Below, one piece after another: positions 8,419 to 16,647 of a DNA stretch of 23,685 bases. The translations under genes and the position numbers were made by a program. Numbering within the stretch: the first letter of the stretch is position 1; the number at the start of each line of letters is the position of its first letter. A model generated the notes under the pieces. That model saw only the letters and a program-made list of their open reading frames with translations, made no database searches and was not told the origin of the DNA. Source of the DNA: Chara braunii (taxonomy: Eukaryota > Streptophyta > Charophyceae > Charales > Characeae); the NCBI GenBank assembly GCA_003427395.1, contig BFEA01000080.1, positions 3,580,865-3,604,549 on the forward strand, given 5' to 3'.

Positions 8419-11400
8419 ATGCTTCACTGGTGTGATACGACGACGGTCGATCAAGACTTCCCTCCCACGCCAGCTTGCCTTCCGTTACGTTTTCGGCCGG
8501 AATTGGCTGGGAAGGGTTTGGTTATGGGTATTGGAGTTTCGAGCAGTGCCGATAGTACTTCTTCCCGACTCGAGTCATGTGCTTCCTCTGGAAAATGGTC
8601 ACGTGACTTAAACACTCAGCATCAACGAAAGAGAACACAGTTGTCCACCTCCACCGAGCATTCGTACATCTGTCGTGACGTGCTCGAATACCACAAAAAC
8701 ACTGGAAGCGGGGGGCAGTTTCTTAGTGTCGATTGTACATCTAGAGTCTCTTCAGCATGTTCTGAAATGACCGATGCTGGGATGTCGAGCTCCATACCCG
8801 AGGGGAATCTCGGTGACTGTAGTTATAGTGGGACGGAGTACGTGTATAGTGCGAACAACTGCACTACTGCTGGTTCTTCCTTGGGAGTTGCCGATGGGGG
8901 TGATAGGGTTTTCTCGTCTACCCCTCCGCAGTGCCAGGAGAGTCAAGGACCGTCCACGGATGAAATCACTGAATACTGCTATTCACGAGACAGTCAGAGC
9001 TCGCGCTATCTCTCCGAAGAGGACCGCCACATACGGTACATTTTGTCGGCGCCTATGCCCGGTGAAAGAAGACCCTATTCTATGGCAAACAGGGAACCGG
9101 CCAAAAAGACACAGCATCGGCGAGCTATGGGCAAACTTAGGATGCAGTCACTTCAGGCAGTGCGAGGGATGCTCTGTTGTAGGCAGATGTGTTGCGCTGA
9201 ACTGACAGCCGAAGATGTCAGGCCGGTGCGGGAGGCATTTTACTCGAAAAGTTTCGCGGAAAGGACGAAGTGGTGGTTGCAAATCATACATGACTTCACG
9301 GTTATGGAAGGTGGTGCTGAGCGGGTCAGGCCTGTAGCTTGCAAACGGAAGATGTGCGTGCAGGCGTACTGTAACATTCTCGACATTTCTCGTAACACAT
9401 TCTATGTCTACAAAAGGATGTACGATAATGGTGTTGTCGTTAGGGAGCATGGGCACTCGGGCTTGTCTAAACCATCCGAAAAAGTCGTCACGATGCTTGC
9501 ACTGTTGAAACGGATCATCGACGACCACGCCGATAGTATGCTGAATGACATGGTATGGAAAAACGGAGTTTGTCGTCCTCGCCGTACGATTCCTGCGGCA
9601 TTCACAAAACGAGCAATTTACGAATCATTGCGCTCTGATCTTTTGATGTGCCATTCGGAAGTTGTGTCGGAGTCGACTTTCTACGCTATGTGGCGTAAGC
9701 ACTTCTGGCACGTGAGTCTAGCTATGTCCAACACATTCACGAAGTGCACAAAATGTATATTCTACAAGCAGTGCATTGCCAAGTCGAAGTACGAGAGGGA
9801 CCGTAAGAAATCCAAAGATAGGATGCGGAAACATCAAGAGCTGCAAGTCAACCACAGGCTAGACTATAGTTGCTGCAAAATGGATTCCATCTTGCGGCAG
9901 TCCGAGTGTCTATGCATCATTATTGACAGCATGGATCAAAAGAAAACTACCATACCGCATATAGGACAGGCTAACTACTCGAAGGACTTGCACCACGAGA
10001 GGATGATGAAGACTGGTCTCACGGACGTTCTGGTCCATGACCGGGATCCGTCTATATATGTTTACACATATTTTCCTTACTACACACACGGTCCCAGCAG
10101 TACGGCGACGTGTTTAATGCGGACTCTTACGGAGATCCAATCTAGTGGGAAACCTCTACCGCCGTTTCTTCGTATTCAAGTTGACAACTGCTTCAAAGAA
10201 AACAAGAATAGATTCATCTGCGCGTTGGCAACACTTCTTGTGAAGTTCGGGATTTTCAAGGAAATAGAAATTGGTTTTATGATAGTTGGACACACGCACA
10301 CAGACGTCGATGCCACGTTTAGTGTTTTCTCCAAGAAACTCAAGGACAATGATGCCTACACAATGGATGAGTTGTTCCCTTTGCTAGAGCGATCTCATAA
10401 GACTCCTTCGCGGTGCATTTTTCTTGATAGGATAGCAGACTGGAGAGGTCTTATTTACCCGCATGTTTCAAAGCGCATGACAGGGATTTCGAAGCCTCAT
10501 TTGCTGAAATTCTACATGATAGGTGATAATCCCGCCATATCCTATAAAGAGTATTGCACAGACGCTAAGTGGTTGCCCGAGGATGGTCCTCTTTACTGGT
10601 TCAAACAAACAGACAATGGTGGTTACGCTGGTCCACAGCAACCTTTCGATCCTCTGCCGGTCCAACCGGCCTTCCTCGATGATTACAAGAGCGGTTTGGA
10701 GGGTGTGAAGAGGTTTTTGGAAGTCTATGAAAAAAAAAGAGAAACTTGGATGACTTTCCGAGACGAAGAGGTGACTAGAATAGATAGGGCTTTTCGGTTT
10801 TGGAAAGATCACGTCAAACACGCAGGGGACATTATGGACAACNGGGTGCCTTCGNCACCNATCACCGAATTNTGGCCAAAGGTCACCCATGTCGTTGAAG
10901 ACAGGAGTTCTTGCTCTNATTCNNATNNATCCGAACTACAGAGAGAACCTCTATTCNTGGGTCTTCAGAGGGACAAGCCTAAGGCCAGCTTTGATCCTTT
11001 CGAAGATGTGCATGTCGACAGTTTTGTCATTATGCAACCGTCAGACGAGGACATGCATCAAGGAGTGCCTTTTTGGGTTGGCCCGGTTCGCAGTGAAGTT
11101 GACAAGGTCGAAGATTCGCCAACTTACAACCAATTCAAGGTGGAGTACTTTGTTCCAATTGGAAAAGCGAGCACACTAAGAGAATTGTATGCCGACGCCT
11201 GGGGGAAAAAATGGAAAAAAACTCCAGGGCACGAGGAAGAGTATCAACATGTCACAACCGTTGCGTTTTCTTGGAGGAGACAAACGAGGACGAATGTCTG
11301 CGAGTCCTCAAAAAAGTTTACCACCGGTCTTGTGATTCCTCTGAAAGTAAGAGAAAATGCAATTCCCGCCCTAAAAAACGGCGTTGGCGCTCAAACACAA

Positions 11401-11451
11401 AGCGTTTCCGGAGAAGGGAGCGGGCAGGAGGCTACCTCATCGAGAGTGTGA
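8419..11451 (+). CDS. DUF7869-family protein, putative RNase-H/DDE-like transposase or its domesticated derivative
   Basis: This is the only long intact frame in the window, about 1010 aa from the first ATG. The frame is open from a GTG at 8224, but those codons lie in a repeat; ATG at 8524 is another candidate start. Numbered from 8224, residues up to about 330 are Ser-rich and unremarkable. A helix-turn-helix-like segment at about 377-405 is followed by a GHSG turn. A Cys cluster follows (C508, C511, C517). The DUF7869 core runs from about 560 to 770 and includes IIIDSMDQ (D568), VDNCFKENKNR (D654) and GHTHTDVDA (H690, H692, D694, D696). I recognise this architecture from intronless-looking eukaryotic repeat proteins. 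DNA cleavage activity is inference from the fold-like spacing of acidic residues. About 12 ambiguous bases fall at 10843-10957. The C-terminus (after about 1030) is basic and low in complexity. Confidence 0.75.
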   Translation: MLHWCDTTTVDQDFPPTPACLPLRFRPELAGKGLVMGIGVSSSADSTSSRLESCASSGKWSRDLNTQHQRKRTQLSTSTEHSYICRDVLEYHKNTGSGGQFLSVDCTSRVSSACSEMTDAGMSSSIPEGNLGDCSYSGTEYVYSANNCTTAGSSLGVADGGDRVFSSTPPQCQESQGPSTDEITEYCYSRDSQSSRYLSEEDRHIRYILSAPMPGERRPYSMANREPAKKTQHRRAMGKLRMQSLQAVRGMLCCRQMCCAELTAEDVRPVREAFYSKSFAERTKWWLQIIHDFTVMEGGAERVRPVACKRKMCVQAYCNILDISRNTFYVYKRMYDNGVVVREHGHSGLSKPSEKVVTMLALLKRIIDDHADSMLNDMVWKNGVCRPRRTIPAAFTKRAIYESLRSDLLMCHSEVVSESTFYAMWRKHFWHVSLAMSNTFTKCTKCIFYKQCIAKSKYERDRKKSKDRMRKHQELQVNHRLDYSCCKMDSILRQSECLCIIIDSMDQKKTTIPHIGQANYSKDLHHERMMKTGLTDVLVHDRDPSIYVYTYFPYYTHGPSSTATCLMRTLTEIQSSGKPLPPFLRIQVDNCFKENKNRFICALATLLVKFGIFKEIEIGFMIVGHTHTDVDATFSVFSKKLKDNDAYTMDELFPLLERSHKTPSRCIFLDRIADWRGLIYPHVSKRMTGISKPHLLKFYMIGDNPAISYKEYCTDAKWLPEDGPLYWFKQTDNGGYAGPQQPFDPLPVQPAFLDDYKSGLEGVKRFLEVYEKKRETWMTFRDEEVTRIDRAFRFWKDHVKHAGDIMDNXVPSXXITEXWPKVTHVVEDRSSCSXXXXSELQREPLFXGLQRDKPKASFDPFEDVHVDSFVIMQPSDEDMHQGVPFWVGPVRSEVDKVEDSPTYNQFKVEYFVPIGKASTLRELYADAWGKKWKKTPGHEEEYQHVTTVAFSWRRQTRTNVCESSKKFTTGLVIPLKVRENAIPALKNGVGAQTQSVSGEGSGQEATSSRV
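10920..10935. promoter_or_regulatory. Palindrome copy inside the DUF7869 coding sequence (partly ambiguous)
   Basis: The sequence TTCNNATNNATCCGAA is fully compatible with the palindrome. Two of the masked positions are the GG of the left half-site and two are the spacer. It falls in the linker after the DUF7869 core. Confidence 0.5.
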
Positions 11452-11660
11452 TGGTTGTCATCTTTTCGTGAGGAGAACGTATTGCCATGCTGGCCTGTGC
11501 ACACCACGCTTGACTCCATGGAATACATCGCTTAATGATTTGTGCTCTCTGGGTTACGGGCTTCAAATCAACAAGAGTTCTTCATCAATTTTCGACATTG
11601 GGCGTGGGGGCGTTTTGGTCGTTGTAGCACGACCTCGGGCTTTCGGTCCTGACCTTGATG
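11452..11660. other. Short 3' flank of the DUF7869 gene; no second gene seen
   Basis: A 120-codon frame at 11384-11746 overlaps the gene's end in another phase and has no motif. I see no clear polyadenylation signal that can be tied to the gene. Confidence 0.35.
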
Positions 11661-12425
11661 TGGGCTTGCATGGTGGACGGTTCGACATGCGAACCGATAG
11701 TGAACGCTCTGCGAAGAGGCTTCTTCTAAGGACTTCAACTTTTTAAGACGTTTGATGACCAGTCTTACGTTTCTAGAATTTTGTGTCATTATGTCGGATT
11801 TGTGAACATTTTCGTAGTATAGTCATTTCTAATTACTTTTAATTTTCACCAGTTTGAGAGACGAGTCTCGACACTTCCCAAGTTTTGTGGTCGAATGTCA
11901 GATTAGTTGAAATTTGCGCACTGTAAAGTATTAAGTGAAAGCCACGAGTGTCGACCGTGGCTCATGGTCGGTTGTGGTTCGGATGCATCCAACCCAGAGA
12001 ATAAGGATACTGTAACGACAACCAAACACAAGAGCGTCAAGGGGGAAACAGGATGCTGGGGGATTTTACAGCACCTTATCTGCAAGCTGCAGATGTTCTT
12101 ATGTCCTTGAGACGTGCTGTTGTCATGGCTGGGGGAGACGTTCTAGGTTTCTCGATTTCCATTACAGGTTTCGAAGGTCTGCCTCAACCTCCTATCTCGG
12201 CTTGCATTGTGCACGGTTCAACATGGGAACCGCTAGTGAACGTTTTTTGAAGAGACTTCTTTTGAAGATTTTAAGTTCGGGACACTTTGGTGACGAGTCT
12301 TACGTTTTTAGAGTTTCGTTAGGATGTCGGATTAGTGAATGTTTTCATAGTGTAGGCTTTTTTAGAGAGAGATCTCGACATTTTCAAATTAGAATGTCCG
12401 ATTAGTTGAAATTTCCACAGACACT
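11660..12425. repeat. Diverged direct repeat pair, about 535 bp apart
   Basis: The arm at about 11660-11915 and the arm at about 12195-12415 share, in the same order, GGCTTGCATNGTG, ACGGTTC-ACATG, TAGTGAACG, AAGAGNCTTCTTCT, GAGTCTTACGTTTNTAGA, ATGTCGGATT and GATTAGTTGAAATTT. Each arm contains a lone TCGGAT half-site (11794-11799 in the first) without its partner. Confidence 0.6.
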
Positions 12426-13412
12426 TTTTATTTGATTGTGGACGGTCCGACATAGCCTTGCCAAATCTTTGGTTAATGGAAAATTTTCAGGTAACCGTTA
12501 CGAATTGACAATATTGGGACCAGATAACTGTTATCAGTTTCTAAGGCGTACTTCTCATTTGTCTCGACAATGGTTGTGTGCCTGCTTATATAGGCTGGGT
12601 GTCCCGCTCTGTTTTTTAATTTTTCTTCGCTTTTCAATCTAGTTCTCATGAGTTGTCAATTGTCTTCAAAATCTAGTGAGATCTTTCAAAATAATTATAA
12701 GGTCCTTGGTCACTTCAACATCTGATAATCTGTACACAGTTTGATTCGGATGTATCCTACACATTCGTTTGAGCCTTCTCCAATGCCCAATCCTCAGATG
12801 ATAACGTCTCTACATAATATTCTCCCCACCACTTCACTCCGTACGATGCCCGTTTGTTTTGAGAAATGTTTGGTAAAGTGATAATGTACATGCAACCGCC
12901 ATCTAATTGAAATTTAAGACTGATGGTTACTAGACTTCTTAAGGGGTTCCCGAGGGTGCACTTTTGTTTGTTAACATANATCATTTGATCTCGGCAANGA
13001 CAGTGGCGGAGTGGTGGGNAGCNNNGNGTAGGGAAGTTACAAGTTCATGGTTGCGAGNTCTTACCCNNCAAGCGNCAAATGATAACATCTNTGTANAATG
13101 CTGCCCACCACTTCACTCCGTNCGNTNCCCTTTTGTTTTAAGAAATGTCTGCTAAGCTATAATTGTTCNTGGAATNATAANNTATTGGTTAATTTTCCCT
13201 CGGAGGGTGATCCGGGCTATGATCATAAGTTCATCCTTTTGATTGAGTGAACTTCAAAGATATTTAATGAATGACGCACGGTTTATTACATAACGGATTT
13301 TCTCCATCCGAATAATCAAATATTTGATTCGGATATATCCCAGCTTTACTATAAAACTAGCCAACTTGTGTATTATGGATTATATCGAAACATGTGACTC
13401 GGATGTATCCTA
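11979..13412. promoter_or_regulatory. Right-side palindrome variants (4 sites), all altered at the same base
   Basis: Copies are at 11979-11992 (TCGGATGCATCCAA), 12746-12759 (TCGGATGTATCCTA), 13329-13342 (TCGGATATATCCCA) and 13399-13412 (TCGGATGTATCCTA). Every one has an intact TCGGAT left half-site. Every one differs from the consensus only at position 13, where G is replaced by A, T, C and T. Three share a longer context of the type TTTGATTCGGATNTATCC. The site at 13329 is joined to an inverted half-site through the hairpin at 13305-13334. Confidence 0.6.
12771..13190. repeat. Diverged direct repeat pair with ambiguous bases
   Basis: The arm at about 12771-12895 and the arm at about 13055-13180 share GATGATAACGTCT-like, CCCACCACTTCACTCCGT and CCNTTTGTTTTNAGAAATG words. 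The second arm contains many Ns. No coding potential is seen. Confidence 0.6.
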
Positions 13413-13740
13413 CTCATCCTGCTTGTATTCAATTAAACTTCAAAAATGAGCTCTTCTTTTCACTCCCATGCACCCTTTAAAGCCTCAACGAAGACCTTTT
13501 TTTGGTCACTCATACACGTCCCTCACAAGGGAAACCTTCGATATGCTACGTTCGTACTGACTGTCTGAATGTGTGCCAGTTTAGTTGAGGATTTATCCGT
13601 TGAACAGGGACTCTGATCGTTGTTTATTAATGTATAATGAGCATCTTCTTTCGTCAGCCGTGTATACCTTTCGAGTTTCTCGAACGACAAAAGTACTATT
13701 TAGAAAATAATGTACTATTTTAATGAATAACATGTTATCT
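13413..13740. other. AT-rich stretch; nothing recognised
   Basis: This stretch lies between the last palindrome and the first LINE-derived codons. It contains no palindrome copy, no open frame of note and no terminal inverted repeat that I could pair with the left side. Confidence 0.4.
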
Positions 13741-15264
13741 GCTCCTGGCCAGGGATTTTGAGGGAAAATGGTTGCTCCCTGGAGAGCCCTATCTAAATCA
13801 TTTGATAATAAAATTAGGCCTCTCGGAAACCTCCGACAAATTTTGGATTGCTATGGGGGAATAGATATTGGGGAAAGAATGGAATCTGAGTAACCACGCG
13901 GACGTATGGCATTGCCTCATGCTGGATTCATTTGCTAACCGTCGCCCAAAATCTAAGTTCTGGAATGCAGTTCTATATGCATGGAAGAAGTTAAAACCAA
14001 CGGACCACACAGAACCGGCCTCTAAGATAGACGTATTGGAAGAATTGCTATTCGAGAATAAGTTCATCCTCGATGAGAAGGGGGAACCCTTCTCAGCAGC
14101 TGATAAACCCGGCCTATTTGCACGTAGATGGAAGAGGTATCCTTTGTATCAGAGATATTAGACGCACAGATAATTCAGATTGGCTAACATAACAGGATCT
14201 GAGAAATTGTTTTCCCTACCTGAGGGATGCAGGAGCGAAACTGCACAGTCTGCTAGAGGCTATCCCAACCCATTGGCTGGACTTGCTAGAGTCAGACCAA
14301 CAGATGGAAATGGACAGATGGTATCCTCCTCCTGGGGAGAACCCAGAGCAGATGTACTATAGACTAATCAAAGGGATTGCCCAGGATAGCCCTCTTCTTC
14401 AGACCCGGACTGCAGTATGTGGTGCAACTGATGATCTCCCCCTCCGGTTCGATTCAGAGGTTTCTCCCTCCCAGAACCTGCTATTGGTAGAGTGCAAAGT
14501 CGATCTAAATCCAGATCAACATGGAATAGCCCACCCTTTAGTCAAATTCGGAGGCACTCCCCTGACTGAACTCAAACTAGACCTCACGAGGTGGCACTGG
14601 CTTATTCCGGCTCATCATGGACAGTCCGTGCTCCCAATGCATCGGTTTCACTTCTAAAATAGGCACAGGTCTCCTCAGGGAACAATCACTTTATAGCCCT
14701 TTCAATCTGTTGAGCAAACGCAGGCCGGAACAGTCGCTTATCATCTATGAGAAAGACATACAGGTTAAACATTAGCAACTGTTCAGGTCTCTGCCCTCAG
14801 TTAAACTGGGGAGTCTACTGTGGCAACAGTCTCTGTTGGTGATTGCCTCCGCTGCTTTTCTGGCAGGGAGAGGCATGGAAGTCTCTACAAGCTGTGCGCG
14901 CTGTCAGTGGGCATGGAAAACCAACAGACATCTCTGGTTGGATTGTCCTTTCTCAAGACGAATCTGGTCTTGGTGGCGTGGACACTGGTCGAAACTCCCA
15001 TGGGCATCTTTTGAGTGGTCGGACGAGTTCATCCTTTTTGGCATTCCTTCAGCCGCCAATAGGGGTGACTCAGCGGCCTGCTATGTGGCACAAACCTTCA
15101 ATGGCATTCTGATGACAACTATCTGCGGTGAAAGGAACTCGCACGTTTTTCGACAAGAGCAGTGTGTTGATGTGCAACTCAAGGTTACAATCCGTGCATC
15201 ATGTCGACAATTCATCTGGCAGATTGGTTTCGGAAAGAAAAAGGCGGATCAGCCAGCTTGGTAG
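13741..15264 (+). pseudogene. LINE ORF2 C-terminal fragment (post-RT region plus zf-RVT), degenerate
   Basis: The translated fragments match the post-reverse-transcriptase part of plant LINE ORF2. The piece at 13868-14161 (ADVWHC, RRPKSKFWNAV, LFENKFI) aligns with the same region of the downstream LINE (ADVWRC, RCPKSRLWRSV, LFENPLI). The two are clearly different lineages and not a recent duplicate. An FP-LRDA-KL---L-IP--WLDLL segment follows near 14210-14290. The piece at 14836-15264 carries a zf-RVT finger, C-x2-C-x8-H-x4-C (Cys codons at 14893, 14902 and 14944, His at 14929). The frame changes at least twice and stops interrupt it (for example 14159-14161 and 14655-14657). Endonuclease and reverse transcriptase domains are absent, so this is a 5'-truncated, dead copy. 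Confidence 0.85.
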
Positions 15265-15353
15265 CAATGGGAGACTCGAACTCTCCCCGTGGCTAACTCT
15301 GAAGCCTACATAAAACTCTTCTCAACCCCAAGCCGGGATGGTTCGCATAGACA

Positions 15354-15545
15354 GTGGCTCCCTCCCTCCCTTTCGACACTTGTATGTTTCCCTTACTCTA
15401 CCTGCGTTTCGGCTAACAAAGGGGACACTGGGACCGCTCCCCAGCGAGTGTGGCTCCCTCCCTCCCTTTTGACACTTGTATGTTTCCCTTACTCTACCTG
15501 CGTTTCGGCTAACAAAGGGGACACTGGGATCACTCCCCAACTTTT
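15354..15545. repeat. 96-bp tandem duplication in the LINE 3' flank
   Basis: GTGGCTCCCTCCCTCCCTTT begins at 15354 (with one C/T difference near its end) and again at 15450. The units differ at only a handful of positions, so the duplication is recent relative to the decay of the neighbouring LINE. Confidence 0.85.
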
Positions 15546-15614
15546 GGTCAGAACAACGTTGTTCCAAGTTAAGATTTTGACTGGACTAGGGACTGCACTT
15601 GCTGGATTAATAGC

Positions 15615-15667
15615 TTGTAACGAGCTCCGTTTTCCAGCAGGTGCTGCTCCCCACCAATAGATCGGAG

Positions 15668-15706
<39 letters not shown>

Positions 15707-15720
15707 TTGTAACGAGCTCC
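15615..15720 (+). mobile_element. Tiny A-tailed retro-insertion flanked by a 14-bp direct repeat
   Basis: TTGTAACGAGCTCC occurs at 15615-15628 and at 15707-15720. Between them lie 42 bp of sequence, an uninterrupted run of 34 A (15671-15704) and GG. This is the expected footprint of target-primed reverse transcription: a target-site duplication, an extremely 5'-truncated 3' end and a poly(A) tail. Sequence continuity across the duplication suggests it landed within an older LINE 3' region. An alternative is that the A run ends the upstream LINE and the 14-mer is a repeated LINE tail motif. Confidence 0.6.
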
Positions 15721-16647
15721 AGCTGTAGACGCAAGAGCTCATAGGTTTGAATTCCAGATTTGAGTCCTAGCATTAAGGCTAGCAGATCACTATTTTCAGG
15801 CAGCCCATGGGCTGAGAGGTCTTATGCATAGGATTCAGCTAATTTCATCTGAGTCATGGAATAGAACGTTATCATCCTTTTAGGTTGCTGCTTTCTTTGT
15901 TTTCCAGGGGGTTGGTTCCCTGCAGGGCTTTTCCCTGTAAGCAAAATTGGGTAATGCTCCCAGAAGGTTCCTTTTCCGGGTAGACTGTGAGGCCCCCGAC
16001 CTATGTTCTATTTGATAATATAAGCCTTGGGGCGGCCTGGGGGCGGAATAGCAGAACGCGGTAACGTTGCGGTAATTTTCCGGCGCTAATCCTTACCGGA
16101 GACGGTAACGGCAGGACGTCGGAAAATCCACGGCGCCATAGCGTTCTTGTGTCCAACAGCTCCCGTTCCCGGTAACTCCGTGAGCTGGAGCAGAAGGACC
16201 TATCCTCACCATAGCTACAGAGGTGTGAGCCTTCCGTGGAATATTCGGAGGCCAGGATAGTAGGTCTGCCCGCAAACCCGCAAGCTGAATCTAGATCCAA
16301 TTTCCAATGATGTAACTGTATTGTCCCGCTATTCCGCTACAGTGGACTCAAGCTATTTAGCTCTCACGAACACAGCCGCGTTCGGGCTGTCTCTCCACGC
16401 ATCCACGGAGGCATCGTTAGCTGATGAAGACAGACGTAAGAAGAATTCACTGCATGAGACAGTTAAAACTTTTCCCTTTCACTGCACATTTCGTCCGGGG
16501 AGGGGGTTGTTTTACCGCCGGTTGGATGAAACAAAGTTTTATCCCTACCTTTTGGATGCTTCATCCTTCTGTTTAGGTTTACTGTTCTGCTGCTCTTTAG
16601 TTCGATTTCGTAATAGGAGATGGCTTAGGTTTTTCCTCTGAAGAGCA
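15721..16647. other. Between the two LINEs: probable older LINE 3' tail, then 5' UTR of the second LINE
   Basis: Near 15880-15950 the text CCAGGGGGTTGGTTCCCTGC followed by TTTTCCCTGTAA resembles the 3' UTR of plant LINEs. From about 16020 the DNA is GC-rich and fits a LINE 5' UTR. A frame at 16321-16641 ends seven bases before the ORF1 ATG and has no recognised motif. A GGTTTGAATTCC word at 15747-15758 is only loosely like a pol III B box. Exact element borders could not be fixed. Confidence 0.35.

Noticed and set aside
2700-13740. Terminal inverted repeats or long terminal repeats bounding the DUF7869 region
   Set aside because: Reading by eye I found no matching ends; only internal direct repeats and the short palindrome are shared by the two sides.
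15725-15760. tRNA-derived SINE head with a B box (GGTTTGAATTCC)
   Set aside because: The B-box match has an extra base, no A box is found at a suitable distance, and no tRNA cloverleaf can be drawn.
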